64,000 nt of DNA, from the NCBI GenBank assembly GCA_018401955.1, contig JAGYJT010000008.1, positions 34,700-98,699 on the forward strand. The letters run 5' to 3'. The stretch is from Chitinophagales bacterium. GTDB taxonomy: Bacteria > Bacteroidota > Bacteroidia > Chitinophagales > CAIOSU01. The position numbers and the translations under genes are program-made. Each line of letters starts with the position of its first letter. The stretch's first letter is position 1. Below are positions 52,101 through 61,710 of this stretch, one piece after another. The notes beneath the pieces were generated by a model. It did not search any database. It saw only the letters and a list, made by a program, of their open reading frames with translations, and was not told the DNA's origin.

Positions 52101-55100
52101 TGGTAAGGCTGTTGCCCCTTGCATCAACTATTTTATATGGATTGGTAAGGTTCTCGGTTACGTTATTACGCTCCAGTTTCAAGCTTATAAGGCTATCTAG
52201 GTTAAGGTTTAGCTCATTCACCTCTTTCCATATTTCCGAAGTATCGGTAAAGGTGTATGGGGTAAGCACTAGCGGTATTTCGTACTCGTAATAGTTTTGT
52301 GTAAAATCAGAACCGATGCGGATAAAGGCCGTTACATCGCCATCATTAATTGGCTCAGCGCCTACCAACGATTCTGCGTGAATAAACATACGCATGCGCT
52401 TATACTGGCGGATATCAAGGTTTAGGTTTTTGTAAATGGCCCTAGCATCGCCATCTTGCAAACCACAAACCTGCACGCTTACCGATTGCTCGTTTTGCAG
52501 GGCATTTATATTTTGGGTGTTTAGGTTCTGCTCTCTACGGATGCCAGGTGGCAAAACATAAGGGATGGGTTGGCGGCGCCCGTTTTCTTCAATATTAACG
52601 GCAATTACGTTAAAAAAGGTGCTAGATACGTTGTCTTCTGGTATATACTCGCCAGGCTCTTGCAACGATTGCAAATAACGGCGCCATTGGTTACGTACCA
52701 ATTCAAAACGGCCCATACGAATAATTACAGGCTCATCCCAACCAGTTAAAAATACGCGGATAAAGCGGATGGATTTAAAATCGGGAATGTTACCTACACG
52801 AGTCTCAAACTCGTTGATTGGTATCTTAATTTGGTACCACTTTATTGTTTCGTCATTGCCATTAACAAGTTTTACGCTTGGCTCTTGTATGTTTACAATG
52901 TAGTTTTCGCCTACCTGCATGTTAGGCCTTAACGAAAGCCGATATTGAAAATACTGCTCGTTTTCGTTAATGGTGTTGTCGCGGTTCAAATCTTCCGTAT
53001 CAGGTTGGTTGGTACCCGCTGACGAGATAGTATTGCCTGTTTGTACCGGCGAGTTGCCTTGTGGATTGTTAAATTTCTTGTATCGGTCTATTATACCCAA
53101 CTCTTCCTGGTCATAATCATCACCAAGGTAGTAATGGTAGTTGTCTGATGCCGGATCGGCTTGCAATTCAGCAAATGCTTCGGGGTCAAGGTAACCTTGT
53201 AGGCTGTTTAAGAAACTGTCTCTTACAATTCGTTCTTCTTCATCATTAAGGCCATCTAAACCCACGTCTTGCACGTCGCGCACACTGGGGTCGTTATCAA
53301 AGGCATTAACAATAGGGGGTACCCTAGGTATTTTTCCCCATTCAGATTGGTCTACCTGTACAGGGCTGCCCGGAGGTGGCAAACCGTTTTCGTAAAAGAA
53401 ACGGGAATCTTTCAATATATCCTCTGATATGTTACCCAAGTTAATGTACATATCGCCACCGCTAGAGTTTTGGTTATAGATGAACGGGTCCATCATCCAA
53501 ATTTCGATAAACTCAATATTGGCGGCTTCAAAGTTGTTATTGTCAATAGCACGTGTAATGCCGCCCCATCGGCTACGCGGGTTTTTAAGGGTGCCGTTGG
53601 GATTTACGCCACTTGATATACCTGGTCGCCCATCAGGCTGAAACTCGAAGTTGTATTGGCCACGGTCGCTAGGGAAATATGAAAGATCGAACGTTACAAG
53701 GTTTTGCTGAAAACTTGATACGGTAGGTGTACGGTTAGGAAACACTTCTTGCTCAAGCACCACCCGCACGTAGTGGTTACTCTTATCGTCGTTGCTTAGG
53801 TGGCCGGGTGTGCCCTGTATGCTACCAGAGAAAATTGGATCGATGTTGTACCATGCCAATTTGGCCCTGTTGTAACCATAAGCTAAGTCATTAAACAATT
53901 GCGCCTCTGGAAAAAGATCGCTGGTAAAGTTGTTGCTTGCACCAACGGGCGTGCTGCTCATGCGCCAGTTGATGGCCGGGAATTTCAAATCATAGCTGCT
54001 GCTGCTGCCCTCAAAGTCATCAATATATACCAAACCTGCTGCACCAATAGCCTTAGAGTGACCGGGTTTGAGGTGCGCCATTTCGCCCGATAGGCTAAAG
54101 CTTGATACTTCTTTGGTGCTGTAAAATGGTAGTTTATCAACCAACCAAGTAAGAAACTGCGACTCGGTATTGTACTTAAAATCGACACCGAAAATGTTAT
54201 TGGCAATAGGGTCGTCACCTATATTCACTTTCTGGGTAAATGGTCGCTCCTTAAGGAACATATGCGTAGCACCGATAGAGAATTTATCAGAAACCCAATA
54301 ATCTAACCTGGTACCAAACAAGGTTCGCTGTTGAAACCCGAAGAGGGTATTGTTCTCAAACGATACATTAATGGGCACGCCTGAGTTAAGCACGCCTTCG
54401 TTAATTACTTTTACCCTACCCAAAGAGTAGTCAACGGTATAATCTTGTCCTTCAACTAGCCTTTGTCCGCCGGCTGTAACTACTACCGACCCTTCGGGCA
54501 CGTTAAAAGCCCCCAAAGAAATTTCGGATGATACGGAGGATTGGTATTGCCCCTTAAGCACAAAGCGATTGTATTGCGGATATTGTTGCGCAATTACTTT
54601 AATGGAGTCATACAACTCATCGTATATCACGTTCTCAGCAACTGTTGTTTGCTCGCTACTGGGGAACTGTTCCCTCAAATCTTGACCAAATGGCTCCAAC
54701 ACCGGGAATATAATACGCCCATTGAGCGGATTAATGGTAATGCCTGAGCGAAAATCGAACACCCCATCGGGCTGAGGGTCACCTTGGTTGTTAAATCTAT
54801 CTAACCCCACCACGCGCACCAAAGGTTGCCCTTGAAGGCTACCTACTGGCAAATAACGTTTTAAGCCGCCACCTGGGTCTTGGTAGAAAACCTCTAATCT
54901 AAACTCTTCTTGGCTAACCTGAAATGCTCCGATAGAGTAGATGTTTTTCATCATCAAATCCCAAATAGGAACGGTTGGGCGAATAGAGGTTGCCTTCAAC
55001 ATTTTAAGGAACAGTACTTTACTGGCCGCTATTGAATCTGGCGGAATGTCTTGAGCAAATTCACCTACTTTATACACTTCACCATTAAATGTGTACTCAA

Positions 55101-56577
55101 AGGCTACTGCCAACACCTCATCAGGATAGAGTGCTTGGTTGAGCGACAAATAGCCTAATACTGGGTTATAGGTATACTCTGATGGGGTAAGTTGCCTTGC
55201 ATACACCTTTTCGTAGTCTTCGGTGGGTTCAAGACCCGCAGCTACAAGGTTGGGGTTTACTTGGTCAATATTTCTAAAGCCTGGGCTTTGTGTTAGCGTG
55301 CTATATAGCGAGTTAGCGTTGTTATTGGGCTGGCCGGTACCTGCATTGGGGGTAACCAATGGGTTAAAAATGCGGGTTGGCTCTGCCAAATCTTGGAAAG
55401 CCACAACATCACGTACGTTTTGGGTAGCACCCGTGCGGTTGGTAACCCATACCTCAAGGCGCGTTACCTGTACTTGCGAACTGATGTTTGGCAGGGTGGC
55501 CAAGGCATCATTATAGTTCTCCCTAAACGGATGCGCGAGGAAATAGTGGCGGTTCTCATCGTATTCATCGCTAAATACCTCAAAGGTTTGCACTTGTGCG
55601 CCGTTTTCAATCTGTAAGTTTTGCGAACGAGACTTTTGCTGAGAGAAAACGTTGCTAATAGTTAACCTGCCAAACTGCATTTTGGTAGCTACTCCAAAAA
55701 GGCTTTGGGTACCTTGTATTAAGGCTGTTGGTAGCGGAAAACTAACGTTACCGGCCTCAATACTTCTTATAATGTCGTCCTCTTCGCCTTCGTATTTCAG
55801 TTTTATCTGGTTCTCAAAGTCGAAAGTGGCTCCGGTGTTATAGTTTAGGTTTATTTTCATGAGGTCGGCAATATTACCCGTTACGCTCATGTTTATGTTC
55901 ATATCAAAATCAAAACCACCTTGCTTACGCGCTTGCTCGGTAAGTATCGGGTTGTCAATTTTCTGCACGTTACCGCCTAAGGTAATATCAACGTTACCAC
56001 TTGGCTTAATCTCGATAGGGCCAAAGTCAAAACCTTTCCTATCTGTATTAGGTACAATTTTAGGGATGATACCTTCTTTTTCTACCAACTGAATGGAGTT
56101 TACCCTTTCACGGTAATATTCTCGGCGGGTTTGCTCTTCCTCGTACTTAATGTACTCATCAGAGGTCATGTACACTGGCGGGCGAACGGCAATGCCATTA
56201 ACTGTTTCGGTAATAATAAAACGGTCGGTCTCTACATCGTACTCAACGTTTTTCTCAATAGCCGATGGGTCGTTCAACAAAAATGGATTTCCGTTGTTAC
56301 CTGTCAGGTGGTCGCCTTCACGGTCGTCGATGGGATATACCAAGTCAACTTTCGGTTTGCTGGTATCTCCGGGGGTGTTGCCTACAATTGGGTCGTCAGT
56401 TACTACAGGGTCGTTAGGGTCTGGCGTGTCAACCAGTGCTACAATTGGTTGATAGGGAAATAAGTACTCGTTGGGTCCTGGCGGATCCAATAGCATAACA
56501 GTGCTTCCAGCGCCAATAGCCGCTGTAGCAAATAAAAGCACTGCCCCGAGTGAAAGTATGTAGCCTCTTCTTATCAC
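49123..56577 (-). CDS. sprA: T9SS outer-membrane translocon protein SprA
   Basis: This 2484-residue protein is the giant outer-membrane barrel SprA (called Sov in Porphyromonas), through which T9SS cargo leaves the cell. Support: a signal peptide, the PSVRDVQDVGLDGLNDEEE region, many strand-rich segments with aromatic-polar alternation, and a final strand (AGVTLRFTL). The start codon is GTG; no ATG fits. A lysine/glutamate-rich coiled-coil stretch lies at about residues 1925-2012 (50540-50800). ruvA is 16 nt upstream, a linkage often seen in Bacteroidota. Both T9SS cargo proteins in the window would depend on it. Confidence 0.95.
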   Translation of the reverse strand: MIRRGYILSLGAVLLFATAAIGAGSTVMLLDPPGPNEYLFPYQPIVALVDTPDPNDPVVTDDPIVGNTPGDTSKPKVDLVYPIDDREGDHLTGNNGNPFLLNDPSAIEKNVEYDVETDRFIITETVNGIAVRPPVYMTSDEYIKYEEEQTRREYYRERVNSIQLVEKEGIIPKIVPNTDRKGFDFGPIEIKPSGNVDITLGGNVQKIDNPILTEQARKQGGFDFDMNINMSVTGNIADLMKINLNYNTGATFDFENQIKLKYEGEEDDIIRSIEAGNVSFPLPTALIQGTQSLFGVATKMQFGRLTISNVFSQQKSRSQNLQIENGAQVQTFEVFSDEYDENRHYFLAHPFRENYNDALATLPNISSQVQVTRLEVWVTNRTGATQNVRDVVAFQDLAEPTRIFNPLVTPNAGTGQPNNNANSLYSTLTQSPGFRNIDQVNPNLVAAGLEPTEDYEKVYARQLTPSEYTYNPVLGYLSLNQALYPDEVLAVAFEYTFNGEVYKVGEFAQDIPPDSIAASKVLFLKMLKATSIRPTVPIWDLMMKNIYSIGAFQVSQEEFRLEVFYQDPGGGLKRYLPVGSLQGQPLVRVVGLDRFNNQGDPQPDGVFDFRSGITINPLNGRIIFPVLEPFGQDLREQFPSSEQTTVAENVIYDELYDSIKVIAQQYPQYNRFVLKGQYQSSVSSEISLGAFNVPEGSVVVTAGGQRLVEGQDYTVDYSLGRVKVINEGVLNSGVPINVSFENNTLFGFQQRTLFGTRLDYWVSDKFSIGATHMFLKERPFTQKVNIGDDPIANNIFGVDFKYNTESQFLTWLVDKLPFYSTKEVSSFSLSGEMAHLKPGHSKAIGAAGLVYIDDFEGSSSSYDLKFPAINWRMSSTPVGASNNFTSDLFPEAQLFNDLAYGYNRAKLAWYNIDPIFSGSIQGTPGHLSNDDKSNHYVRVVLEQEVFPNRTPTVSSFQQNLVTFDLSYFPSDRGQYNFEFQPDGRPGISSGVNPNGTLKNPRSRWGGITRAIDNNNFEAANIEFIEIWMMDPFIYNQNSSGGDMYINLGNISEDILKDSRFFYENGLPPPGSPVQVDQSEWGKIPRVPPIVNAFDNDPSVRDVQDVGLDGLNDEEERIVRDSFLNSLQGYLDPEAFAELQADPASDNYHYYLGDDYDQEELGIIDRYKKFNNPQGNSPVQTGNTISSAGTNQPDTEDLNRDNTINENEQYFQYRLSLRPNMQVGENYIVNIQEPSVKLVNGNDETIKWYQIKIPINEFETRVGNIPDFKSIRFIRVFLTGWDEPVIIRMGRFELVRNQWRRYLQSLQEPGEYIPEDNVSSTFFNVIAVNIEENGRRQPIPYVLPPGIRREQNLNTQNINALQNEQSVSVQVCGLQDGDARAIYKNLNLDIRQYKRMRMFIHAESLVGAEPINDGDVTAFIRIGSDFTQNYYEYEIPLVLTPYTFTDTSEIWKEVNELNLNLDSLISLKLERNNVTENLTNPYKIVDARGNSLTIVGNPDLGVVRTVMLGIRNPKKVSIESPDDAQPKCAEVWFNELRLEGFEESGGWAAMVRMETKLADLGSLVFSANMHTIGFGQIEMKNDQRFRDQLWQYDFSANLELSKFFPLKWGLRIPFYGGVSQTFSTPQYDPYQLDVPLEEQLKLLSGSDKRNYKRDAQTLSTIKGYNFSNVRVINQNSEKKPRVWDIYNLNLTWAYSEILRSDPFLESDFTKRYRASLGYNFAPQEKSIYPFKKLIKSRSKYLSIIKDINFNPVPNSLSFNTDFNRQFGEVQQRRLGTDEYVVPATFNKYFTWDRMYGIKWNPFKSVNLDFSAINNARIDEPTGRLDTDAKKDTLWDNILDFGRTTRYQQSFNATYNLPIDKIPVLDWIQIRTGYGTTYSWVAAPLVLDSSGNFSDNPLGNTINNSNSLRLNGEFNIKNLYDKVKFLKPYNSNRSRQNDTKEKRASTIANNEKRENKINDDIRKQKEELAKTKTDIKEMKASDEEQKKEKVKQLKQRKKSIKDRIKKLKTDKQRIQSPENPAISPFIRPLISVKRLSVNYTESRTTTLPGYLPKTRFFGQDQGFNTPGLKFAFGQQPTQGDLDRYAENGWISSDTLLNYQFMQTSSQNLNIRGVVEPFRDLRIDLTLTKTTAQNYSEFFKVRTEGGAFEHLSPITTGSYSISFITVKTFFQRPNEIGFTQAFKDFEGNRATIAERLANGNPNSITPFFVQNTEQGDTLTNYREGYGPYAQDVLIPAFIASYTGRDINSVTLNPFKLIPLPNWRLTYNGFSKMKGLDKLFDNFTITHAYNSTFTMSGYISNLNFEGSGYFEPSAVDTLTNNFYPQRNIPAIVISEQFAPLIGVDITWKNGMITKFDYKKSRNLSMSFVSYQMSESRTEEFTFGFGYRLKGLTLPIKRNGKKVKLKNDINFRVDVSYRDNVTLNNRLDQEISEPTAGMKTIRVAPAIDYIISQRLNIRIFLDRTRSIPATSASFPITNTRAGVTLRFTL

Positions 56578-56593
56578 TTATCCCTTCTAATCC

Positions 56594-57181
56594 TTATAAA
56601 GCCTTTAGTGCTAGTTTAATGATATGTTCAACGGCAGCATTTTCCCCTTCTGCTGCTATAACTTTATTTACTACTTTTTCTGCCTGGTTGCGTTGGAAAC
56701 CAAGCGCAATTAAGGCAGATAACGCCTCATCTTTGTTAGTATTGCCTTGGGCAATGGATAAATGTTCGGCCCCGTCAACGGCCTTTATCATCTTGTCTTT
56801 GAGTTCCAAGATGATACGTTGTGCTGACTTGGCCCCAACACCTTTTATTTTTTGCAATTGTACCACATTGCCTTGCATTATGGCCTTTTGTACCTCACCG
56901 GGTACCATTGACGATAAAGCAAGCCTGGCAGTAGCCGGGCCAATGCCCGATACCGATATTAAATGCGTAAACACCTGCTTCTCCAATTCGTCGGCAAAAC
57001 CATACAGGGTATGGGCGGCCTCCGTAATATGGAGGTAGGTATGCACTAATGCTTCATCTTTATCTTGCAGCTGACCGTAGGTGTTCAGGCTTATAAATAC
57101 CTGGTAACCAATTCCGCTAGACTCAACAATGAGGTACACGGGTGTTTTTACAGTAAGCTTACCTTTTATGTAAGCAATCAT
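56594..57181 (-). CDS. ruvA: Holliday junction branch migration protein RuvA
   Basis: From the ATG at 57181 (MIAYIKGKL) this is a 195-residue RuvA of normal length. It has the N-terminal OB fold, two helix-hairpin-helix motifs (HLISVSGIGPATA and KIKGVGAKSAQRIILEL) and a C-terminal three-helix domain (ALSALIALGFQRNQAEKVVNK). It binds Holliday junctions and recruits RuvB. The TTG at 57187 adds only two residues. It is upstream of sprA on the same strand. A TACCTTTG box is at 57205-57212. Confidence 0.95.
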   Translation of the reverse strand: MIAYIKGKLTVKTPVYLIVESSGIGYQVFISLNTYGQLQDKDEALVHTYLHITEAAHTLYGFADELEKQVFTHLISVSGIGPATARLALSSMVPGEVQKAIMQGNVVQLQKIKGVGAKSAQRIILELKDKMIKAVDGAEHLSIAQGNTNKDEALSALIALGFQRNQAEKVVNKVIAAEGENAAVEHIIKLALKAL

Positions 57182-57204
57182 TGACAATTTGGAGTTAGTC
57201 TGCG

Positions 57205-57212
57205 CAAAGGTA
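57205..57212 (-). promoter_or_regulatory. Candidate -7 promoter box for ruvA-sprA
   Basis: The minus strand reads TACCTTTG, 23 nt before the ATG at 57181. It could drive both ruvA and sprA. Confidence 0.42.
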
Positions 57213-57372
57213 AAATTTTGATAACACTTTTTAACAGACTATCCACACCTAATATTGCACACGGGAATAATAAATTAGACAGATGTTGGTTTTGACATTT
57301 GCCCAGAACCATCCAGTAGTATCAACCAGTAGTATTTAAGCGTCACTTTTTGTAGCGATAATTACAACAAAA

Positions 57373-57403
57373 AGGCCTGTAACAAATGGTTTGTTACAGG
57401 CCT
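57373..57403 (-). terminator. Strong hairpin terminator downstream of the lipocalin gene
   Basis: AGGCCTGTAACAAA and TTTGTTACAGGCCT form a perfect 14-bp stem with a 3-nt loop. On the minus strand the hairpin is followed by TTTTGTTG. It lies 28 nt past the lipocalin stop, the typical position of an intrinsic terminator. The next promoter box downstream is that of ruvA. Confidence 0.85.
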
Positions 57404-57431
57404 AAAGGCTATTGAAAAAAGCGTTTATCAA

Positions 57432-57980
57432 TTATACCCCTGCGCAGTTATCTTGCTTGGTCAACTTCAAATCGCTTACTTTAAAGCACATATCTTGCGC
57501 TTTGCTTACAAGGTTGTTGTACGTGCCTTGGTTAAGTGTACTAGTTCGGCTCAAAATGAACAATGATTTTTTGTCTGGGGCGCCTACTAGCATATAATCG
57601 CCATTAGGGCCAAAATCTAATATCCAGTAATCGGCATCCACAGGCGATACCGGGAAACGTACTTTTATTTTGGCAAACACGTTAGGGTCGGGCACGGTGG
57701 CAGTACCTTCAATGTTGTTGGGTATGCCAATGATGGCTCCGCCCAAGCGGCAAGAATTTTTTACGATAATGTTGTTGCCATTATCAACGTACTCGGCAGT
57801 GGTGCATTGGCAACCGATGTTGAAAAACTGCGGTATGCTGGCAATTTCGTACCATTTGCCTAAAAATTCTGTTTTGTTGGCATCGGTATCAACGGTTACA
57901 GGCAAGCAAGTAGGTTTGTTGCCACAGGTGGCCGACATTAGGGTGATAAAAGCAAAAATGCTCAGGAAATAATACTTCAT
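57432..57980 (-). CDS. Lipocalin family protein (Blc-like)
   Basis: From the ATG at 57980 (MKYYFLSIF) this is a 182-residue protein with a hydrophobic signal followed by several cysteines (TCGNKPTC). The GKWYEIASIP segment is the GxW lipocalin motif, and the barrel with DYWILDFGP and LFILSRT segments fits the bacterial lipocalin Blc. It should bind a hydrophobic ligand at the envelope. The cysteine near residue 20 lacks a good lipobox, so lipidation is uncertain. The frame upstream to 58019 is not needed. A strong terminator follows. Confidence 0.85.
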   Translation of the reverse strand: MKYYFLSIFAFITLMSATCGNKPTCLPVTVDTDANKTEFLGKWYEIASIPQFFNIGCQCTTAEYVDNGNNIIVKNSCRLGGAIIGIPNNIEGTATVPDPNVFAKIKVRFPVSPVDADYWILDFGPNGDYMLVGAPDKKSLFILSRTSTLNQGTYNNLVSKAQDMCFKVSDLKLTKQDNCAGV

Positions 57981-58096
57981 GGTGGTTGTAGTTTTTTGAG
58001 GATTGGTAAAAACGTACAACGCAGTAAGTGTTTATTTTGTTTAACGATTTTGATTATTTATTAAACAAATCGTGATTTGCAACCATTTTTTCCTCA

Positions 58097-59461
58097 TCAC
58101 TCCCCACCATCACTCAACTGCCCATCAACCCCAGCCCTATCCAACAACCCTTGTGGTAAGGTTTTGGTGGCCTTGGCACCCATTTCTTTAAGGCGCTCCA
58201 CGCGGCCAACTAGGTTGCCCCTGCCTTCAATTAGTTTGCCCATGGCATCGGTATATTCAGCTTTGCTTTCATCAATTTTCTTGCCCACTTTTATCAAGTT
58301 ATCGGCTAGGCCCACAAACTTATCGTATAGTGCCCCGCTTTGCTGGGCAATTTCCAGGGCGTTTTTGTTCTGGTTGTCGTGCCGCCAAATGTTGGCAATG
58401 GTTTTAAGCGTAGCAAGCAGAGTGGTAGGGGTTACCAGCACAATGTTCCTATCCAAGGCAAAACTGTACAGTTCGCCGTCTTGCTGCATGGCAATGCTAA
58501 AGGCAGGCTCAATGGGGATAAACAGCAGCACAAAATCGAGCCCGCTCAATTCATATATGTTTTGGTACTGCTTTTCGCTCAACCCCTTAATGTGGCTTCG
58601 CAGCGAGTTGATATGCGCCTTTAAGTAAACAACTCGATCGTCATCGGTTTCAGCTGCACCGCAGCGCTCATAATCTACTAATGATACTTTGCTGTCTACC
58701 ACTACGTTTCTACCTTCAGGCAGTTTTACTATCACATCGGGCTGATAGCGTTTCCCATCCTCGGTAGTATAGGAGTTTTGGATGAAGTATTCCCGGTCTT
58801 TCACCAACCCCGAGCGCTCTAGAACCTTTTCCAAAATCATTTCGCCCCAATTACCTTGCGCCTTGTTATCGCCTTTAAGGGCTTTGGTAAGGTTCTCGGT
58901 TTCTTTGGTCATGGTTTTATTAAGGTCGTGCAGCATTTTTAGTTCGTTGCGCAACTCGGCGCTGGTAATAATACTGGCTTTGTGGGTATCGTCAACCTTG
59001 CGTTCAAACTCTTTAATTTTCTCTTGCAAAGGGTTCAGTAGCTCGCCAATATTGGTTTTGTTCTGCTCCGTAAATCGGCGGCTTTTATCCTCCAATATCT
59101 CGTTGGCAATATTCTTAAACTCGATGGCAAACTTCTGTTGCAGTTGTTCCACCTCGGCCTTTTGCTCGTCAAGGCGCTGGCGCAAATTGATTAAATCCGT
59201 TTCGCTGGCTGTTAGTTGGTTGCTCAACTCCAATACCTGCTTGCGGCTGGTTTGCAATTCATGCTTATACTCTTCTTGTTGTATAGTTAACTGGCTAGCG
59301 CGCTCTTCACTGCGGCTCAGGTTGTTTTGTAAGGTTTGGTTTTGCTGGCGTAGGTTATCCAACTCGGCATTATCAATAGGTTCATCCTTTTTCGTTTTTG
59401 AATAAAGAAAGATAACCGCAGCGCCCAATACCAGCCCAATTGCTAGAAATAAAAAGTCCAT
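58097..59461 (-). CDS. rmuC: DNA recombination protein RmuC
   Basis: From the ATG at 59461 (MDFLFLAIG) this is a 454-residue protein with an N-terminal membrane anchor, a long coiled coil (about 20-130) and the RmuC nuclease-like domain, marked by GNWGEMILEKVLERSGL and DVIVKLPEGRNVVVDSKVS. RmuC limits DNA inversions in E. coli. The TTG at 59482 would place seven residues before the anchor and is unlikely. It is convergent with nothing and divergent from the GH36 gene. Confidence 0.93.
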   Translation of the reverse strand: MDFLFLAIGLVLGAAVIFLYSKTKKDEPIDNAELDNLRQQNQTLQNNLSRSEERASQLTIQQEEYKHELQTSRKQVLELSNQLTASETDLINLRQRLDEQKAEVEQLQQKFAIEFKNIANEILEDKSRRFTEQNKTNIGELLNPLQEKIKEFERKVDDTHKASIITSAELRNELKMLHDLNKTMTKETENLTKALKGDNKAQGNWGEMILEKVLERSGLVKDREYFIQNSYTTEDGKRYQPDVIVKLPEGRNVVVDSKVSLVDYERCGAAETDDDRVVYLKAHINSLRSHIKGLSEKQYQNIYELSGLDFVLLFIPIEPAFSIAMQQDGELYSFALDRNIVLVTPTTLLATLKTIANIWRHDNQNKNALEIAQQSGALYDKFVGLADNLIKVGKKIDESKAEYTDAMGKLIEGRGNLVGRVERLKEMGAKATKTLPQGLLDRAGVDGQLSDGGE

Positions 59462-59498
59462 TTTGCTGAATTTATTAGCCAAAATAAATGAAAATTAC

Positions 59499-59506
59499 CA
59501 AAAATA
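59499..59506 (-). promoter_or_regulatory. Candidate -7 promoter box for rmuC
   Basis: The minus strand reads TATTTTTG, 37 nt before the ATG at 59461. Confidence 0.35.
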
Positions 59507-59574
59507 ATAGCCAAAAATGCAAATTGATGGGCAGTTGCAAACAACACTAATGTATATCAATACATAATAAGCCT

Positions 59575-59582
59575 TATTTTTG
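59575..59582 (+). promoter_or_regulatory. Candidate -7 promoter box with leaderless spacing for the GH36 gene
   Basis: TATTTTTG is followed by CGCC and the ATG at 59587. This is the same arrangement as at 20882-20894. Confidence 0.42.
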
Positions 59583-59586
59583 CGCC

Positions 59587-61710
59587 ATGCGCACTGTATT
59601 GCTTTCCTTGATAATGATACTAACGGTGGTGACCACCGCAACCGCCCAAGCCTGGCTTACCCAGCAACCATTTACTGCACAGGTGCGCTACTTAAAAGGC
59701 GAGAAGGTGCATACCCTTAGCAGTACCAACCAAAACCACACCGAAAACGAAGATTTGTCATTGAGCATCGGCACCGTTAAGCAAGATGGTGGGCAACAAC
59801 TGGTAGCGGCTATTACGCCCTACTTCAACTTGATAGTGTTGGATGTAAGCATCACCTTCGATTGGCAGCCCGATAGCGTGGAGCGTGTAATGGTAAATGG
59901 CTACCAGTGCTGGACTAATACTCAGGAGTTTGAGAAAGATGCCAAGCTAAAATCGTTGAGCTGGCTGGGGCGTGGTTTTGCGCAGTATTATGGCGACTAT
60001 AATTTTATCGATTACAAACCTAAAAAAGGCATTCAGCATGGTTGGACGTATGCGTACACCCGCCTACCCAACGGCCAAATGCACCTGTACGCGTCGCTTG
60101 ACGAGAGTGAGGGTTTTACCCAATGGCGCTTTGATAGCAACCTGGGCCAGCTAACCATGACCAAACAACTGGATGGTAAGCTGCTATTGCAGAACCAAAA
60201 CTACGAGTACATTAATGTGCTCGAAATGGAAGGCGAGGACAATGCCGTGTTTGATGAATATGCCAAGCAACAGCTTGAAGTAACCAACACTACCATGCAA
60301 CGGTTGATTAACCGCACCATGAGCAGCACCGCCACGGCACAAACCGGTTGGACGAGTTGGTACAACTACTACACCAAAATTGACGAAGGTATTATACTGG
60401 AAAATTTGAAGGCATTTTCATCGCGCAGTATCCCGATTGGGATGTTCCAGATTGATGATGGATACCAAAAATCGGTGGGCGACTGGACCACCACCAACGC
60501 CAAATTCCCTAACGGCATGAAGCATATTGCCGATAGCATACATGCGGCAGGCTACAAAGCGGGCATATGGCTGGCACCGTTTATCTGTGAAAAGAACTCT
60601 GACATTTACCGAAACCACCCCGATTGGTTGGTAAAAGATGATAAAGGCAAGCCTATTGCCGCAGGCGTAAACCCCGGCTGGAGCGGTAAGTACTATGCCC
60701 TCGATATTTACTCGCCCGATGTGCAGCACTACTTGCGCGGCGTGTTTGACACCGTGCTGAACGTGTGGGGCTACGATATGGTAAAGCTCGATTTTCTATT
60801 TGCGGCCAGTATGGTACCCCAATACCGCAAAAGCCGCGGCGAAATGATGACCTATGGCATGATGCTGCTGCGCAGTTGGGTGGGCCCTAAATGGATATTG
60901 GGCTGCGGTGTGCCGCTAGGGCCAAGCATGAACGTGGTAGACTATTGCCGCGTGAGCAGCGATGTGTACATGAAGTGGGAAATGAAGCTACTAAAGGCCA
61001 TGCACGCCCGCGAGCGGCTAAGTACTTGGAACACCATGACCACCAACATTGCACGTAGGCACTTGGGTGGCAGGTTTTTATACAACGACCCTGATGTGTA
61101 CGTACTGCGCGAGGAGAATAACAAACTGAAGCCCGAGCAAAAGCACACCATGTTTTTCGTGAATAACCTGTTTGGCCAACTGGTATTTACCTCCGACAAC
61201 ATCAACAACTACAGTGCCGAAACCATGGGCTTGTATCTTTCGGGTTTTCCGCTGTTGCCCAAGCGCGAGATGGCGGTAACCAAGCGCGGCGATGCTTATG
61301 AGGCCACTTTCGCCATTGGCAAGCGGCACTACTTGGCCTACATCAACCTCAGCAAAAAGAAGCAAACCTGGACATTGCCAGCAGGCGAGTACTTTGACCC
61401 GAATACTGGCCAAATACTGTCGGGCGGTGCGGTTACGGTAACGCCTTACACCAGCATTTGTTACTACAAGCTAGCGGGCAAAGGTTTCCAGCTATTGGGC
61501 GGCAAAGGCCACATTTTCCCCGGCAGCGAGGTGAAGGACTTTCTATTAACGAGCGAGAAAAACGCCAACATATTTTACCATGCCGGCGCAAAGCAAGACG
61601 AAACACTTTACATTTTGTTGCCGCCCGGTTTCAAGGGATTACATATTAACAATCAACCTGTAGAAACCGTTACGCAAAACGGCTACACGTTGGCTATTTA
61701 TCGCCCCTAA
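59587..61710 (+). CDS. Secreted GH36-type alpha-galactosidase
   Basis: This 707-residue protein has a signal peptide (cleaved near ATAQ), an N-terminal beta-sandwich and a GH36/GH27-type barrel. QIDDGY is the first barrel motif, the nucleophile is Asp402 in KLDF, and the acid/base is Asp459 in CRVSSD. It should cleave alpha-galactosides in the periplasm or outside the cell. Family members include raffinose-type and N-acetylgalactosaminide-active enzymes, which this sequence does not settle. No sugar-uptake gene is adjacent. The start follows a TATTTTTG box by 4 nt. A small antisense ORF overlaps the 3' end. Confidence 0.88.
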   Translation: MRTVLLSLIMILTVVTTATAQAWLTQQPFTAQVRYLKGEKVHTLSSTNQNHTENEDLSLSIGTVKQDGGQQLVAAITPYFNLIVLDVSITFDWQPDSVERVMVNGYQCWTNTQEFEKDAKLKSLSWLGRGFAQYYGDYNFIDYKPKKGIQHGWTYAYTRLPNGQMHLYASLDESEGFTQWRFDSNLGQLTMTKQLDGKLLLQNQNYEYINVLEMEGEDNAVFDEYAKQQLEVTNTTMQRLINRTMSSTATAQTGWTSWYNYYTKIDEGIILENLKAFSSRSIPIGMFQIDDGYQKSVGDWTTTNAKFPNGMKHIADSIHAAGYKAGIWLAPFICEKNSDIYRNHPDWLVKDDKGKPIAAGVNPGWSGKYYALDIYSPDVQHYLRGVFDTVLNVWGYDMVKLDFLFAASMVPQYRKSRGEMMTYGMMLLRSWVGPKWILGCGVPLGPSMNVVDYCRVSSDVYMKWEMKLLKAMHARERLSTWNTMTTNIARRHLGGRFLYNDPDVYVLREENNKLKPEQKHTMFFVNNLFGQLVFTSDNINNYSAETMGLYLSGFPLLPKREMAVTKRGDAYEATFAIGKRHYLAYINLSKKKQTWTLPAGEYFDPNTGQILSGGAVTVTPYTSICYYKLAGKGFQLLGGKGHIFPGSEVKDFLLTSEKNANIFYHAGAKQDETLYILLPPGFKGLHINNQPVETVTQNGYTLAIYRP

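Noticed and set aside
53899..54218. Small open frames antisense within sprA
   Set aside because: They are shadow frames of a long, well-supported gene and show no independent features.
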